Below are positions 1 through 11,618 of a DNA stretch of 64,000 bases, piece by piece (positions within the stretch are counted from its first letter, which is position 1; the number at the start of each line of letters is the position of its first letter). The stretch covers positions 310,001 to 374,000 of the forward strand of contig NW_027484910.1 of NCBI RefSeq assembly GCF_050908995.1. The letters are read 5' to 3'. The notes under the pieces were generated by a model. It was given only the letters and a program-made list of their open reading frames with translations, made no database searches and had not been told where the DNA came from. Made by a program: the position numbers and the translations under genes. This DNA comes from Andrena cerasifolii (Eukaryota > Arthropoda > Insecta > Hymenoptera > Andrenidae).

Positions 1-2016
1 ATTCAATACCGGTTTTCAATATCGGTTTTTCAATATCAGTTTTTCGATATCAGTTTTTCAATATTTGTTCTCCAATATCGGTTTTTGAATATCGGTTCTA
101 ATATCGGTTTCAATATCGGTTTTTCAATATCGGTTTTTCAATATCAGTTTTTCAATATTTGTTCTCCAATATCGGTTTTTGAATATCGGTTCTAATATCG
201 GATTCAATATCGGTTTTTCAATATCAGTTTTTCAATATTTGTTTTTCGATATCAGTTTTTCAATATTTGCTTTACAATATCAGTTTTTCAATATCGGTTC
301 TAATATCGGATTCAATATCGGTTTTGCAATATCAGTTTTTCAATATCAGTTTTTCAATATCAGTTTTTCAATATCAGTTTTTCAATATCGGTTTTTGAAT
401 ATTTGTTCTCCAATATCGGTTTTTGAATATCGGTTCTAATATCGGATTCAATATCGGTTTTTCAATATCGGTTTTGCAATATCAGTTTTTCGATATAGGT
501 TTTTCAATATCGGTTTTTCAATATCGGTTTTGCAATATCAGTTTTTCGATATAGGTTTTTCAATATCGGTTTTTCAATATCGGTTTTTCAATATCAGTTT
601 TTCGATATAGGTTTTTCAATATCGGTTTTTCAATATCGGTTCTAATATCGGTTTCAATATCAGTTTTTCAATATCGGTTTTTCAATATTTGTTTTCCAAT
701 ATCGGTTTTTCAATATCGGTTCTAATATCGGATTCAATATCGGCTTTTCAATATCGGTTTTTCAATATCAGTTTTTCGATATCAGTTTTTCAATATTTGT
801 TTTTCAATATCGGTTTTTCAATATCGGTTCTAATATCGGTTTCAATATCGGTTTATCAATATCGGTTTTTCAATATCGGTTTTTCGATATCAGTTTTTCA
901 ATATTTGTTCTCCAATATCGGTTTTTGAATATCGGTTCTAATATCGGATTCAGTATCGGTTTTTCAATATCAGTTTTTCAATATTTGTTCTCCAATATCG
1001 GTTTTTGAATATCGGTTCCAATATCGGATTCAATATCGGTTTTTCAATATCGGTTTTTCAATATCAGTTTTTCAATATTTGTTCTCCAATATCGGTTTTT
1101 GAATATCGGTTCTAATATCGGATTCAGTATCGGTTTTTCAATATTTGTTCTCCAATATCGGTTTTTGAATATCGGTTCCAATATCGGATTCAATATCGGT
1201 TTTTCAATATCGGTTCTAATATCGGTTCTAATATCGGATTCAATATCGGTTTTTCAATATCGGTTTTTCAATATCAGTTTTTCGATATCAGTTTTTCAAT
1301 ATTTGTTCTCCAATATCGGTTTTTGAATATCGGTTCCAATATCGGATTCAATATCGGTTTTTCAATATCGGTTCTAATATCGGATTCAATATCGGTTTTT
1401 CAATATCGGGTTTTCAATATCAGTTTTTCGATATCAGTTTTTCAATATTTGTTCTCTAATATCGGTTTTTGAATATCGGTTCTAATATCGGATTCAATAT
1501 CGGGTTTTCAATATCGGTTTTTCAATATCAGTTTTTCGATATCAGTTTTTCAATATTTGTTTTTCAATATCGGTTTTTCAATATCGGTTCTAATATCGGA
1601 TTCAATATCGGTTTTGCAATATCAGTTTTTCGATATCAGTTTTTCAATATTTGTTTTTCAATATCGGTTTTTCAATATCGGTTCTAATATCGGTTTCAAT
1701 ATCGGTTTTTCAATATCGGTTTTTCAATATCAGTTTTTCGATATCAGTTTTTCAATATTTGTTCTCCAATATCGGTTTTTGAATATCGGTTCTAATATCG
1801 GTTCTAATATCGGATTCAATACCGGTTTTTCAATATCGGTTTTTCAATATCAGTTTTTCGATATCAGTTTTTCAATATTTGTTCTCCAATATCGGTTTTT
1901 GAATATCGGTTCTAATATCGGTTTCAATATCGGTTTTTCAATATCGGTTTTTCAATATCAGTTTTTCAATATTTGTTCTCCAATATCGGTTTTTGAATAT
2001 CGGTTCTAATATCGGA
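1..2016. repeat. Left part of array, related to the next segment at offset 1,776-1,790
   Basis: This gene-free stretch holds the same units as the rest. Roughly 1,150-2,190 matches roughly 2,930-3,970, at an offset of 1,776 that becomes 1,790 after a one-unit (14-base) indel. The right copy has private changes: ggattccatat near 3,162, cggattttc near 3,362 and gtttgtcg near 3,847. The first 450 bases also resemble 1,815-2,260 (offset 1,814), so this end is itself a mosaic of older duplications. The array runs off the left edge of the window. Confidence 0.75.
463..630. repeat. 56-base ladder, three copies
   Basis: Three 56-base modules of four 14-base units each, in the order G-B-H-A (caatatcggttttg, caatatcagttttt, cgatataggttttt, caatatcggttttt). 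In the third copy the first unit ends in t, so it is A and not G. This is the first of many such ladders; a unit containing ggttcta follows directly, as at most other sites. Confidence 0.9.
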
Positions 2017-2276
2017 TTCAATATCGGTTTTTCAATATCAGTTTTTCAATATTTGTTTTTCGATATCAGTTTTTCAATATTTGCTTTACAATATCAGTTT
2101 TTCAATATCGGTTCTAATATCGGATTCAATATCGGTTTTGCAATATCAGTTTTTCAATATCAGTTTTTCAATATCAGTTTTTCAATATCAGTTTTTCAAT
2201 ATCGGTTTTTGAATATTTGTTCTCCAATATCGGTTTTTGAATATCGGTTCTAATATCGGATTCAATATCGGTTTTT

Positions 2277-2444
2277 CAATATCGGTTTTGCAATATCAGT
2301 TTTTCGATATAGGTTTTTCAATATCGGTTTTTCAATATCGGTTTTGCAATATCAGTTTTTCGATATAGGTTTTTCAATATCGGTTTTTCAATATCGGTTT
2401 TGCAATATCAGTTTTTCGATATAGGTTTTTCAATATCGGTTTTT
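2277..2444. repeat. 56-base ladder G-B-H-A, three copies
   Basis: Three perfect G-B-H-A modules. Other three-copy ladders lie at 4,677-4,844, 7,651-7,818 (one t-to-c change near 7,804), 8,991-9,158, 12,619-12,786, 16,829-16,996, 20,363-20,530, 29,047-29,214, 46,436-46,603, 48,090-48,257, 52,034-52,201, 55,816-55,983 and 62,651-62,818. Two-copy ladders lie at 6,725-6,836, 39,346-39,457, 44,674-44,785 and 53,642-53,753. Confidence 0.9.
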
Positions 2445-4174
2445 CAATATCGGTTCTAATATCGGTTTCAATATCAGTTTTTCAATATCGGTTTTTCAAT
2501 ATTTGTTTTCCAATATCGGTCTTTCAATATCGGTTCTAATATCGGATTCAATATCGGCTTTTCAATATCGGTTTTTCAATATCAGTTTTTCGATATCAGT
2601 TTTTCAATATTTGTTTTTCAATATCGGTTATTAAATATCGGTTCTAATATCGGTTTCAATATCGGTTTTTCAATATCGGTTTTTCAATATCGGTTTTTCG
2701 ATATCAGTTTTTCAATATTTGTTTTTCAATATCGGTTTTTCAATATCGGTTCTAATATCGGTTTCAATATCGGTTTTTCAATATCGGTTTTTCAATATCG
2801 GTTTTTCAATATCGGTTTTTCAATATCAGTTTTTCAATATTTGTTCTCCAATATCGGTTTTTGAATATCGGTTCTAATATCGGATTCAGTATCGGTTTTT
2901 CAATATCAGTTTTTCAATATTTGTTCTCCAATATCGGTTTTTGAATATCGGTTCCAATATCGGATTCAATATCGGTTTTTCAATATCGGTTCTAATATCG
3001 GTTCTAATATCGGATTCAATATCGGTTTTTCAATATCGGTTTTTCAATATCAGTTTTTCGATATCAGTTTTTCAATATTTGTTCTCCAATATCGGTTTTT
3101 GAATATCGGTTCCAATATCGGATTCAATATCGGTTTTTCAATATCGGTTCTAATATCGGATTCCATATCGGTTTTTCAATATCGGTTTTTCAATATCGGG
3201 TTTTCAATATCAGTTTTTCGATATCAGTTTTTCAATATTTGTTCTCTAATATCGGTTTTTGAATATCGGTTCTAATATCGGATTCAATATCGGGTTTTCA
3301 ATATCGGTTTTTCAATATCAGTTTTTCGATATCAGTTTTTCAATATTTGTTTTTCAATATCGGATTTTCAATATCGGTTCTAATATCGGATTCAATATCG
3401 GTTTTGCAATATCAGTTTTTCGATATCAGTTTTTCAATATTTGTTTTTCAATATCGGTTTTTCAATATCGGTTCTAATATCGGTTTCAATATCGGTTTTT
3501 CAATATCGGTTTTTCAATATCAGTTTTTCGATATCAGTTTTTCAATATTTGTTCTCCAATATCGGTTTTTGAATATCGGTTCTAATATCGGTTCTAATAT
3601 CGGATTCAATACCGGTTTTTCAATATCGGTTTTTCAATATCAGTTTTTCGATATCAGTTTTTCAATATTTGTTCTCCAATATCGGTTTTTGAATATCGGT
3701 TCTAATATCGGTTTCAATATCGGTTTTTCAATATCGGTTTTTCAATATCAGTTTTTCAATATTTGTTCTCCAATATCGGTTTTTGAATATCGGTTCTAAT
3801 ATCGGATTCAATATCGGTTTTTCAATATCAGTTTTTCAATATTTGTTTGTCGATATCAGTTTTTCAATATTTGCTTTACAATATCAGTTTTTCAATATCG
3901 GTTCTAATATCGGATTCAATATCGGTTTTGCAATATCAGTTTTTCAATATCAGTTTTTCAATATCAGTTTTTCAATATCGGTTTTTCAATATCAGTTTTT
4001 CAATATTTGTTCTCCAATATCGGTTTTTGAATATCGGTTCTAATATCGGATTCAATATCGGTTTTTCAATATCAGTTTTTCAATATTTGTTTTTCGATAT
4101 CAGTTTTTCAATATTTGCTTTACAATATCAGTTTTTCAATATCGGTTCTAATATCGGATTCAATATCGGTTTTG

Positions 4175-4244
4175 CAATATCAGTTTTTCAATATCAGTTT
4201 TTCAATATCAGTTTTTCAATATCAGTTTTTCAATATCAGTTTTT
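4175..4244. repeat. Run of five B units
   Basis: Five consecutive caatatcagttttt units. The equivalent run has four units at about 2,145 and 18,390, and three elsewhere (for example about 39,229), so this short run varies in copy number between related segments. It normally follows a G unit and precedes caatatcggtttttg. Confidence 0.85.
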
Positions 4245-4345
4245 CAATATCGGTTTTTGAATATTTGTTCTCCAATATCGGTTTTTGAATATCGGTTCTA
4301 ATATCGGATTCAATATCGGTTTTTCAATATCGGTTTTGCAATATC

Positions 4346-4416
4346 GGTTTTTGAATATTTGTTCTCCAATATCGGTTTTTGAATATCGGTTCTAATATCG
4401 GATTCAATATCGGTTT
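4346..4416. repeat. 71-base junction between the two 2.33-kb copies
   Basis: Short stretch of ordinary units (A, D2, A, the ggttcta/ggattca pair) lying between the identical copies. The tandem period is therefore 2,400 bases, of which 2,329 match the left copy exactly. It holds no motif different from the array, so it looks like an older part of the repeat and not an insertion. Confidence 0.8.
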
Positions 4417-6745
4417 TTCAATATCGGTTTTTCAATATCAGTTTTTCAATATTTGTTTTTCGATATCAGTTTTTCAATATTTGCTTTACAATATCAGTTT
4501 TTCAATATCGGTTCTAATATCGGATTCAATATCGGTTTTGCAATATCAGTTTTTCAATATCAGTTTTTCAATATCAGTTTTTCAATATCAGTTTTTCAAT
4601 ATCGGTTTTTGAATATTTGTTCTCCAATATCGGTTTTTGAATATCGGTTCTAATATCGGATTCAATATCGGTTTTTCAATATCGGTTTTGCAATATCAGT
4701 TTTTCGATATAGGTTTTTCAATATCGGTTTTTCAATATCGGTTTTGCAATATCAGTTTTTCGATATAGGTTTTTCAATATCGGTTTTTCAATATCGGTTT
4801 TGCAATATCAGTTTTTCGATATAGGTTTTTCAATATCGGTTTTTCAATATCGGTTCTAATATCGGTTTCAATATCAGTTTTTCAATATCGGTTTTTCAAT
4901 ATTTGTTTTCCAATATCGGTCTTTCAATATCGGTTCTAATATCGGATTCAATATCGGCTTTTCAATATCGGTTTTTCAATATCAGTTTTTCGATATCAGT
5001 TTTTCAATATTTGTTTTTCAATATCGGTTATTAAATATCGGTTCTAATATCGGTTTCAATATCGGTTTTTCAATATCGGTTTTTCAATATCGGTTTTTCG
5101 ATATCAGTTTTTCAATATTTGTTTTTCAATATCGGTTTTTCAATATCGGTTCTAATATCGGTTTCAATATCGGTTTTTCAATATCGGTTTTTCAATATCG
5201 GTTTTTCAATATCGGTTTTTCAATATCAGTTTTTCAATATTTGTTCTCCAATATCGGTTTTTGAATATCGGTTCTAATATCGGATTCAGTATCGGTTTTT
5301 CAATATCAGTTTTTCAATATTTGTTCTCCAATATCGGTTTTTGAATATCGGTTCCAATATCGGATTCAATATCGGTTTTTCAATATCGGTTCTAATATCG
5401 GTTCTAATATCGGATTCAATATCGGTTTTTCAATATCGGTTTTTCAATATCAGTTTTTCGATATCAGTTTTTCAATATTTGTTCTCCAATATCGGTTTTT
5501 GAATATCGGTTCCAATATCGGATTCAATATCGGTTTTTCAATATCGGTTCTAATATCGGATTCCATATCGGTTTTTCAATATCGGTTTTTCAATATCGGG
5601 TTTTCAATATCAGTTTTTCGATATCAGTTTTTCAATATTTGTTCTCTAATATCGGTTTTTGAATATCGGTTCTAATATCGGATTCAATATCGGGTTTTCA
5701 ATATCGGTTTTTCAATATCAGTTTTTCGATATCAGTTTTTCAATATTTGTTTTTCAATATCGGATTTTCAATATCGGTTCTAATATCGGATTCAATATCG
5801 GTTTTGCAATATCAGTTTTTCGATATCAGTTTTTCAATATTTGTTTTTCAATATCGGTTTTTCAATATCGGTTCTAATATCGGTTTCAATATCGGTTTTT
5901 CAATATCGGTTTTTCAATATCAGTTTTTCGATATCAGTTTTTCAATATTTGTTCTCCAATATCGGTTTTTGAATATCGGTTCTAATATCGGTTCTAATAT
6001 CGGATTCAATACCGGTTTTTCAATATCGGTTTTTCAATATCAGTTTTTCGATATCAGTTTTTCAATATTTGTTCTCCAATATCGGTTTTTGAATATCGGT
6101 TCTAATATCGGTTTCAATATCGGTTTTTCAATATCGGTTTTTCAATATCAGTTTTTCAATATTTGTTCTCCAATATCGGTTTTTGAATATCGGTTCTAAT
6201 ATCGGATTCAATATCGGTTTTTCAATATCAGTTTTTCAATATTTGTTTGTCGATATCAGTTTTTCAATATTTGCTTTACAATATCAGTTTTTCAATATCG
6301 GTTCTAATATCGGATTCAATATCGGTTTTGCAATATCAGTTTTTCAATATCAGTTTTTCAATATCAGTTTTTCAATATCGGTTTTTCAATATCAGTTTTT
6401 CAATATTTGTTCTCCAATATCGGTTTTTGAATATCGGTTCTAATATCGGATTCAATATCGGTTTTTCAATATCAGTTTTTCAATATTTGTTTTTCGATAT
6501 CAGTTTTTCAATATTTGCTTTACAATATCAGTTTTTCAATATCGGTTCTAATATCGGATTCAATATCGGTTTTGCAATATCAGTTTTTCAATATCAGTTT
6601 TTCAATATCAGTTTTTCAATATCAGTTTTTCAATATCAGTTTTTCAATATCGGTTTTTGAATATTTGTTCTCCAATATCGGTTTTTGAATATCGGTTCTA
6701 ATATCGGATTCAATATCGGTTTTTCAATATCGGTTTTGCAATATC
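4417..6745. repeat. 2.33-kb duplicated segment, right copy
   Basis: Right copy of the segment at 2,017-4,345. It carries the same private changes at +2,400, including ggattccatat near 5,562 and gtttgtcgatat near 6,247. After 6,745 this copy continues into a G-B-H-A ladder, whereas the left copy continues into A and D2 units. Confidence 0.9.
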
Positions 6746-8028
6746 AGTTTTTCGATATAGGTTTTTCAATATCGGTTTTTCAATATCGGTTTTGCAATAT
6801 CAGTTTTTCGATATAGGTTTTTCAATATCGGTTTTTCAATATCGGTTCTAATATCGGTTCTAATATCGGATTCAATATCGGTTTTTCAATATCGGTTTTT
6901 CAATATCAGTTTTTCGATATCAGTTTTTCAATATTTGTTCTCCAATATCGGTTCCAATATCGGATTCAATATCGGTTTTTCAATATCGGTTCTAATATCG
7001 GATTCAATATCGGTTTTTCAATATCGGTTTTTCAATATCGGGTTTTCAATATCAGTTTTTCGATATCAGTTTTTCAATATTTGTTCTCTAATATCGGTTT
7101 TTGAATATCGGTTCTAATATCGGTTTCAATATCGGTTCTAATATCGGTTTCAATATCGGTTTTTCAATATCGGTTTTTCAATATCAGTTTTTCGATATCA
7201 GTTTTTCAATATTTGTTCTCCAATATCGGTTTTTGAATATCGGTTCTAATATCGGTTCTAATATCGGATTCAATACCGGTTTTTCAATATCGGTTTTTCA
7301 ATATCAGTTTTTCGATATCAGTTTTTCAATATTTGTTCTCCAATATCGGTTTTTGAATATCGGTTCTAATATCGGTTTCAATATCGGTTTTTCAATATCG
7401 GTTTTTCAATATCAGTTTTTCAATATTTGTTTTTCGATATCAGTTTTTCAATATTTGCTTTACAATATCAGTTTTTCAATATCGGTTCTAATATCGGATT
7501 CAATATCGGTTTTGCAATATCAGTTTTTCAATATCAGTTTTTCAATATCAGTTTTTCAATATCAGTTTTTCAATATCGGTTTTTGAATATTTGTTCTCCA
7601 ATATCGGTTTTTGAATATCGGTTCTAATATCGGATTCAATATCGGTTTTTCAATATCGGTTTTGCAATATCAGTTTTTCGATATAGGTTTTTCAATATCG
7701 GTTTTTCAATATCGGTTTTGCAATATCAGTTTTTCGATATAGGTTTTTCAATATCGGTTTTTCAATATCGGTTTTGCAATATCAGTTTTTCGATATAGGT
7801 TTTCCAATATCGGTTTTTCAATATCGGTTCTAATATCGGTTTCAATATCAGTTTTTCAATATCGGTTTTTCAATATTTGTTTTCCAATATCGGCTTTTCA
7901 ATATCGGTTCTAATATCGGATTCAATATCGGCTTTTCAATATCGGTTTTTCAATATCAGTTTTTCGATATCAGTTTTTCAATATTTGTTTTTCAATATCG
8001 GTTTTTCAATATCGGTTCTAATATCGGT
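6746..8028. repeat. Array segment matching 51.5-52.6 kb
   Basis: From 7,104 the sequence follows 51,487 onward at an offset of 44,383 through 8,220. After one extra 38-base module here the match continues at 44,345 as far as about 8,400. It includes B-C-D runs, one M unit and a three-copy 56-base ladder at 7,651-7,818. No gene or non-repeat DNA is present. Confidence 0.8.
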
Positions 8029-8144
8029 TTCAATATCGGTTATTCAATATCAGTTTTTCGATATCAGTTTTTCAAGATTTGTTCTCCAATATCGGTTTTT
8101 GAATATCGGTTCTAATATCGGATTCAATATCAGTTTTTCAATAT

Positions 8145-8258
8145 CGGTTCTAATATCGGATTCAATACCGGTTTTTCAATATCGGTTCTAATATCGGATT
8201 CAATACCGGTTTTTCAATATCGGTTCTAATATCGGATTCAATACCGGTTTTTCAATAT
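8145..8258. repeat. 38-base module, three copies
   Basis: Three perfect copies of a 38-base module made of 12+12+14 bases: cggttctaatat, cggattcaatac, cggtttttcaatat. The accggt within it marks this module. The paralogous sites have two copies (9,485-9,560 and 13,113-13,188) and four copies (11,735-11,886). Confidence 0.92.
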
Positions 8259-9484
8259 CGGTTTTTCGATATCAGTTTTTCAATATTTGCTTTACAATAT
8301 CGGTTTTTCAATATCGGTTCTAATATCGGTTTCAATATCGGTTTTTCAATATCAGTTTTTCGATATAGGTTTTTCAATATCGGTTTTTCAATATCGGTTT
8401 TTCAATATCGGTTCTAATATCGGTTTCAATATCGGTTATTCAATATCAGTTTTTCGATATCAGTTTTTCAAGATTTGTTCTCCAATATCGGTTTTTGAAT
8501 ATCGGTTCTAATATCGGATTCAATATCAGTTTTTCAATATTTGTTCTCCAATATCGGTTCCAATATCGGATTCAATATCGGTTTTTCAATATCGGTTCTA
8601 ATATCGGATTCAATATCGGTTTTTCAATATCGGTTTTTCAATATCGGGTTTTCAATATCAGTTTTTCGATATCAGTTTTTCAATATTTGTTCTCTAATAT
8701 CGGTTTTTGAATATCGGTTCTAATATCGGATTCAATATCGGGTTTTCAATATCGGTTTTTCAATATCAGTTTTTCGATATCAGTTTTTCAATATTTGTTT
8801 TTCAATATCGGTTTTTCAATATCGGTTCTAATATCGGATTCAATATCGGTTTTGCAATATCAGTTTTTCGATATCAGTTTTTCAATATTTGTTTTTCAAT
8901 ATCGGTTTTTCAATATCGGTTTTTGAATATTTGTTCTCCAATATCGGTTTTTGAATATCGGTTCTAATATCGGATTCAATATCGGTTTTTCAATATCGGT
9001 TTTGCAATATCAGTTTTTCGATATAGGTTTTTCAATATCGGTTTTTCAATATCGGTTTTGCAATATCAGTTTTTCGATATAGGTTTTTCAATATCGGTTT
9101 TTCAATATCGGTTTTGCAATATCAGTTTTTCGATATAGGTTTTTCAATATCGGTTTTTCAATATCGGTTCTAATATCGGTTTCAATATCAGTTTTTCAAT
9201 ATCGGTTTTTCAATATTTGTTTTCCAATATCGGCTTTTCAATATCGGTTCTAATATCAGATTCAACATCGGCTTTTCAATATCGGTTTTTCAATATCAGT
9301 TTTTCGATATCAGTTTTTCAATATTTGTTTTTCAATATCGGCTTTTCAATATCGGTTCTAATATCGGTTTCAATATCGGTTATTCAATATCAGTTTTTCG
9401 ATATCAGTTTTTCAAGATTTGTTCTCCAATATCGGTTTTTGAATATCGGTTCTAATATCGGATTCAATATCAGTTTTTCAATAT

Positions 9485-9560
9485 CGGTTCTAATATCGGA
9501 TTCAATACCGGTTTTTCAATATCGGTTCTAATATCGGATTCAATACCGGTTTTTCAATAT
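9485..9560. repeat. 38-base module, two copies
   Basis: Two copies of the accggt-bearing 38-base module, flanked as at 8,145 by caatatcagttttt on the left and cggtttttcgatat on the right. Its partner in the adjacent tandem copy also has two. Confidence 0.9.
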
Positions 9561-11618
9561 CGGTTTTTCGATATCAGTTTTTCAATATTTGCTTTACAAT
9601 ATCGGTTTATCAATATCGGTTCTAATATCGGTTTCAATATCGGTTTTTCAATATCAGTTTTTCGATATAGGTTTTTCAATATCGGTTTTTCAATATCGGT
9701 TTTTCAATATCAGTTTTTCAATATTTGGTTTTCAATATCGGTTTTTGATTATCGGTTCTAATATCGGTTCAATATCGGTTTTTCAATATCAGTTTTTCAA
9801 TATTTGTTCTCCAATATCGGTTTTTGAATATCGGTTCTAATATCGGATTCAGTATCGGTTTTTCAATATCAGTTTTCAATATTTGTTCTCCAATATCGGT
9901 TTTTGAATATCGGTTCCAATATCGGATTCAATATCGGTTTTTCAATATCGGTTCTAATATCGGTTCTAATATCGGATTCAATATCGGTTTTTCAATATCG
10001 GTTTTTCAATATCAGTTTTTCGATATCAGTTTTTCAATATTTGTTCTCCAATATCGGTTTTTGAATATCGGTTCCAATATCGGATTCAATATCGGTTTTT
10101 CAATATCGGTTCTAATATCGGATTCAATATCGGTTTTTCAATATCGGTTTTTCAATATCGGGTTTTCAATATCAGTTTTTCGATATCAGTTTTTCAATAT
10201 TTGTTCTCTAATATCGGTTTTTGAATATCGGTTCTAATATCGGATTCAATATCGGGTTTTCAATATCGGTTTTTCAATATCAGTTTTTCGATATCAGTTT
10301 TTCAATATTTGTTTTTCAATATCGGTTTTTCAATATCGGTTCTAATATCGGATTCAATATCGGTTTTGCAATATCAGTTTTTCGATATCAGTTTTTCAAT
10401 ATTTGTTCTCCAATATCGGTTTTTGAATATCGGTTCTAATATCGGATTCAATATCGGTTTTTCAATATCAGTTTTTCTATATTTGTTTTTCGATATCAGT
10501 TTTTCAATATTTGCTTTACAATATCAGTTTTTCAATATCGGTTCTAATATCGGATTCAATATCGGTTTTGCAATATCAGTTTTTCAATATCAGTTTTTCA
10601 ATATCTGTTTTTCAATATCGGTTTTTCAATATCGGTTTTTGAATATTTGTTCTCCAATATCGGATTCAATATCGGTTTTTCAATATCGGTTTTGCAATAT
10701 CAGTTTTTCGATATAGGTTTTTCAATATCGGTTTTTCAATATCGGTTTTGCAATATCGGTTTTTCAATATCGGTTTTTCAATATCGGTTTTTCAATATCA
10801 GTTTTTCAATATTTGTTCTCCAATATCGGTTTTTGAATATCGGTTCTAATATCGGATTCAGTATCGGTTTTTCAATATCAGTTTTTCAATATTTGTTCTC
10901 TAATATCGGTTTTTGAATATCGGTTCTAATATCGGATTCAATATCGGGTTTTCAATATCGGTTTTTCAATATCAGTTTTTCGATATCAGTTTTTCAATAT
11001 TTGTTTTTCAATATCGGTTTTTCAATATCGGTTCTAATATCGGATTCAATATCGGTTTTGCAATATCAGTTTTTCGATATCAGTTTTTCAATATTTGTTT
11101 TTCAATATCGGTTTTTCAATATCGGTTCTAATATCGGTTTCAGTATCGGTTTTTCAATATCGGTTTTTCAATATCAGTTTTTCGATATCAGTTTTTCAAT
11201 ATTTGTTCTCCAATATCGGTTTTTGAATATCGGTTCTAATATCGGATTCAATATCGGTTTTTCAATATCGTTTTTGCAATATTTGTTTTTCAATATCGGT
11301 TTTTCAATATCGGTTCTAATATCGGTTTCAATATCGGTATTTCAATATCGGTTTTTCAATATCAGTTTTTCAATATTTGTTCTCCAATATCGGTTTTTGA
11401 ATATCGGTTCTAATATCGGATTCAATATCGGTTTTTCAATATCAGTTTTTCAGTATTTGTTCTCCAATATCGGTTTTTGAATATCGGTTCTAATATCGGT
11501 TTCAATATCGGTTTTTCAATATCGGTTTTTCAATATTTGTTCTCCAATATCGGTTTTTGAATATCGGTTCCAATATCGGATTCAATATCGGTTTTTCAAT
11601 ATCGGTTCTAATATCGGA

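Larger units (their letters stand above)
2017..4345. repeat. 2.33-kb duplicated segment, left copy
   Basis: Compared with 4,417-6,745 at a constant offset of 2,400, I found no difference by eye on checking the rows. The left boundary is where ggattcaat here meets gtttttcaat in the other copy; the right boundary is where cggtttttg here meets cagtttttcg. Private variants carried by both copies include ggtctttcaat (about 2,520), ggttattaaatat (about 2,628), ggattccatat (about 3,162) and gtttgtcgatat (about 3,847). Sharing these makes a recent duplication, or an assembly duplicate, the simplest reading. Confidence 0.9.
8029..11618. repeat. 3.6-kb tandem duplication, left copy
   Basis: Matches 11,619-15,341 directly adjacent. 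The offset is 3,590 at the left end, 3,628 after a 38-base module difference and 3,710 after about 10,660, where this copy lacks 26 bases and one 56-base module. Single-base differences noticed: tttttctatat at 10,478 and ggtatttc near 11,339 here, against ggatttgc near 14,343 in the other copy. The copies abut, as expected for unequal exchange or a replication-based tandem duplication. Confidence 0.88.

Noticed and set aside
2017..6745. Treating identical copies as proof of biological duplication
   Set aside because: Highly repetitive DNA is prone to assembly error, and perfect copies can be artefacts. The duplication is reported as seen in the sequence, not as proven in the genome.
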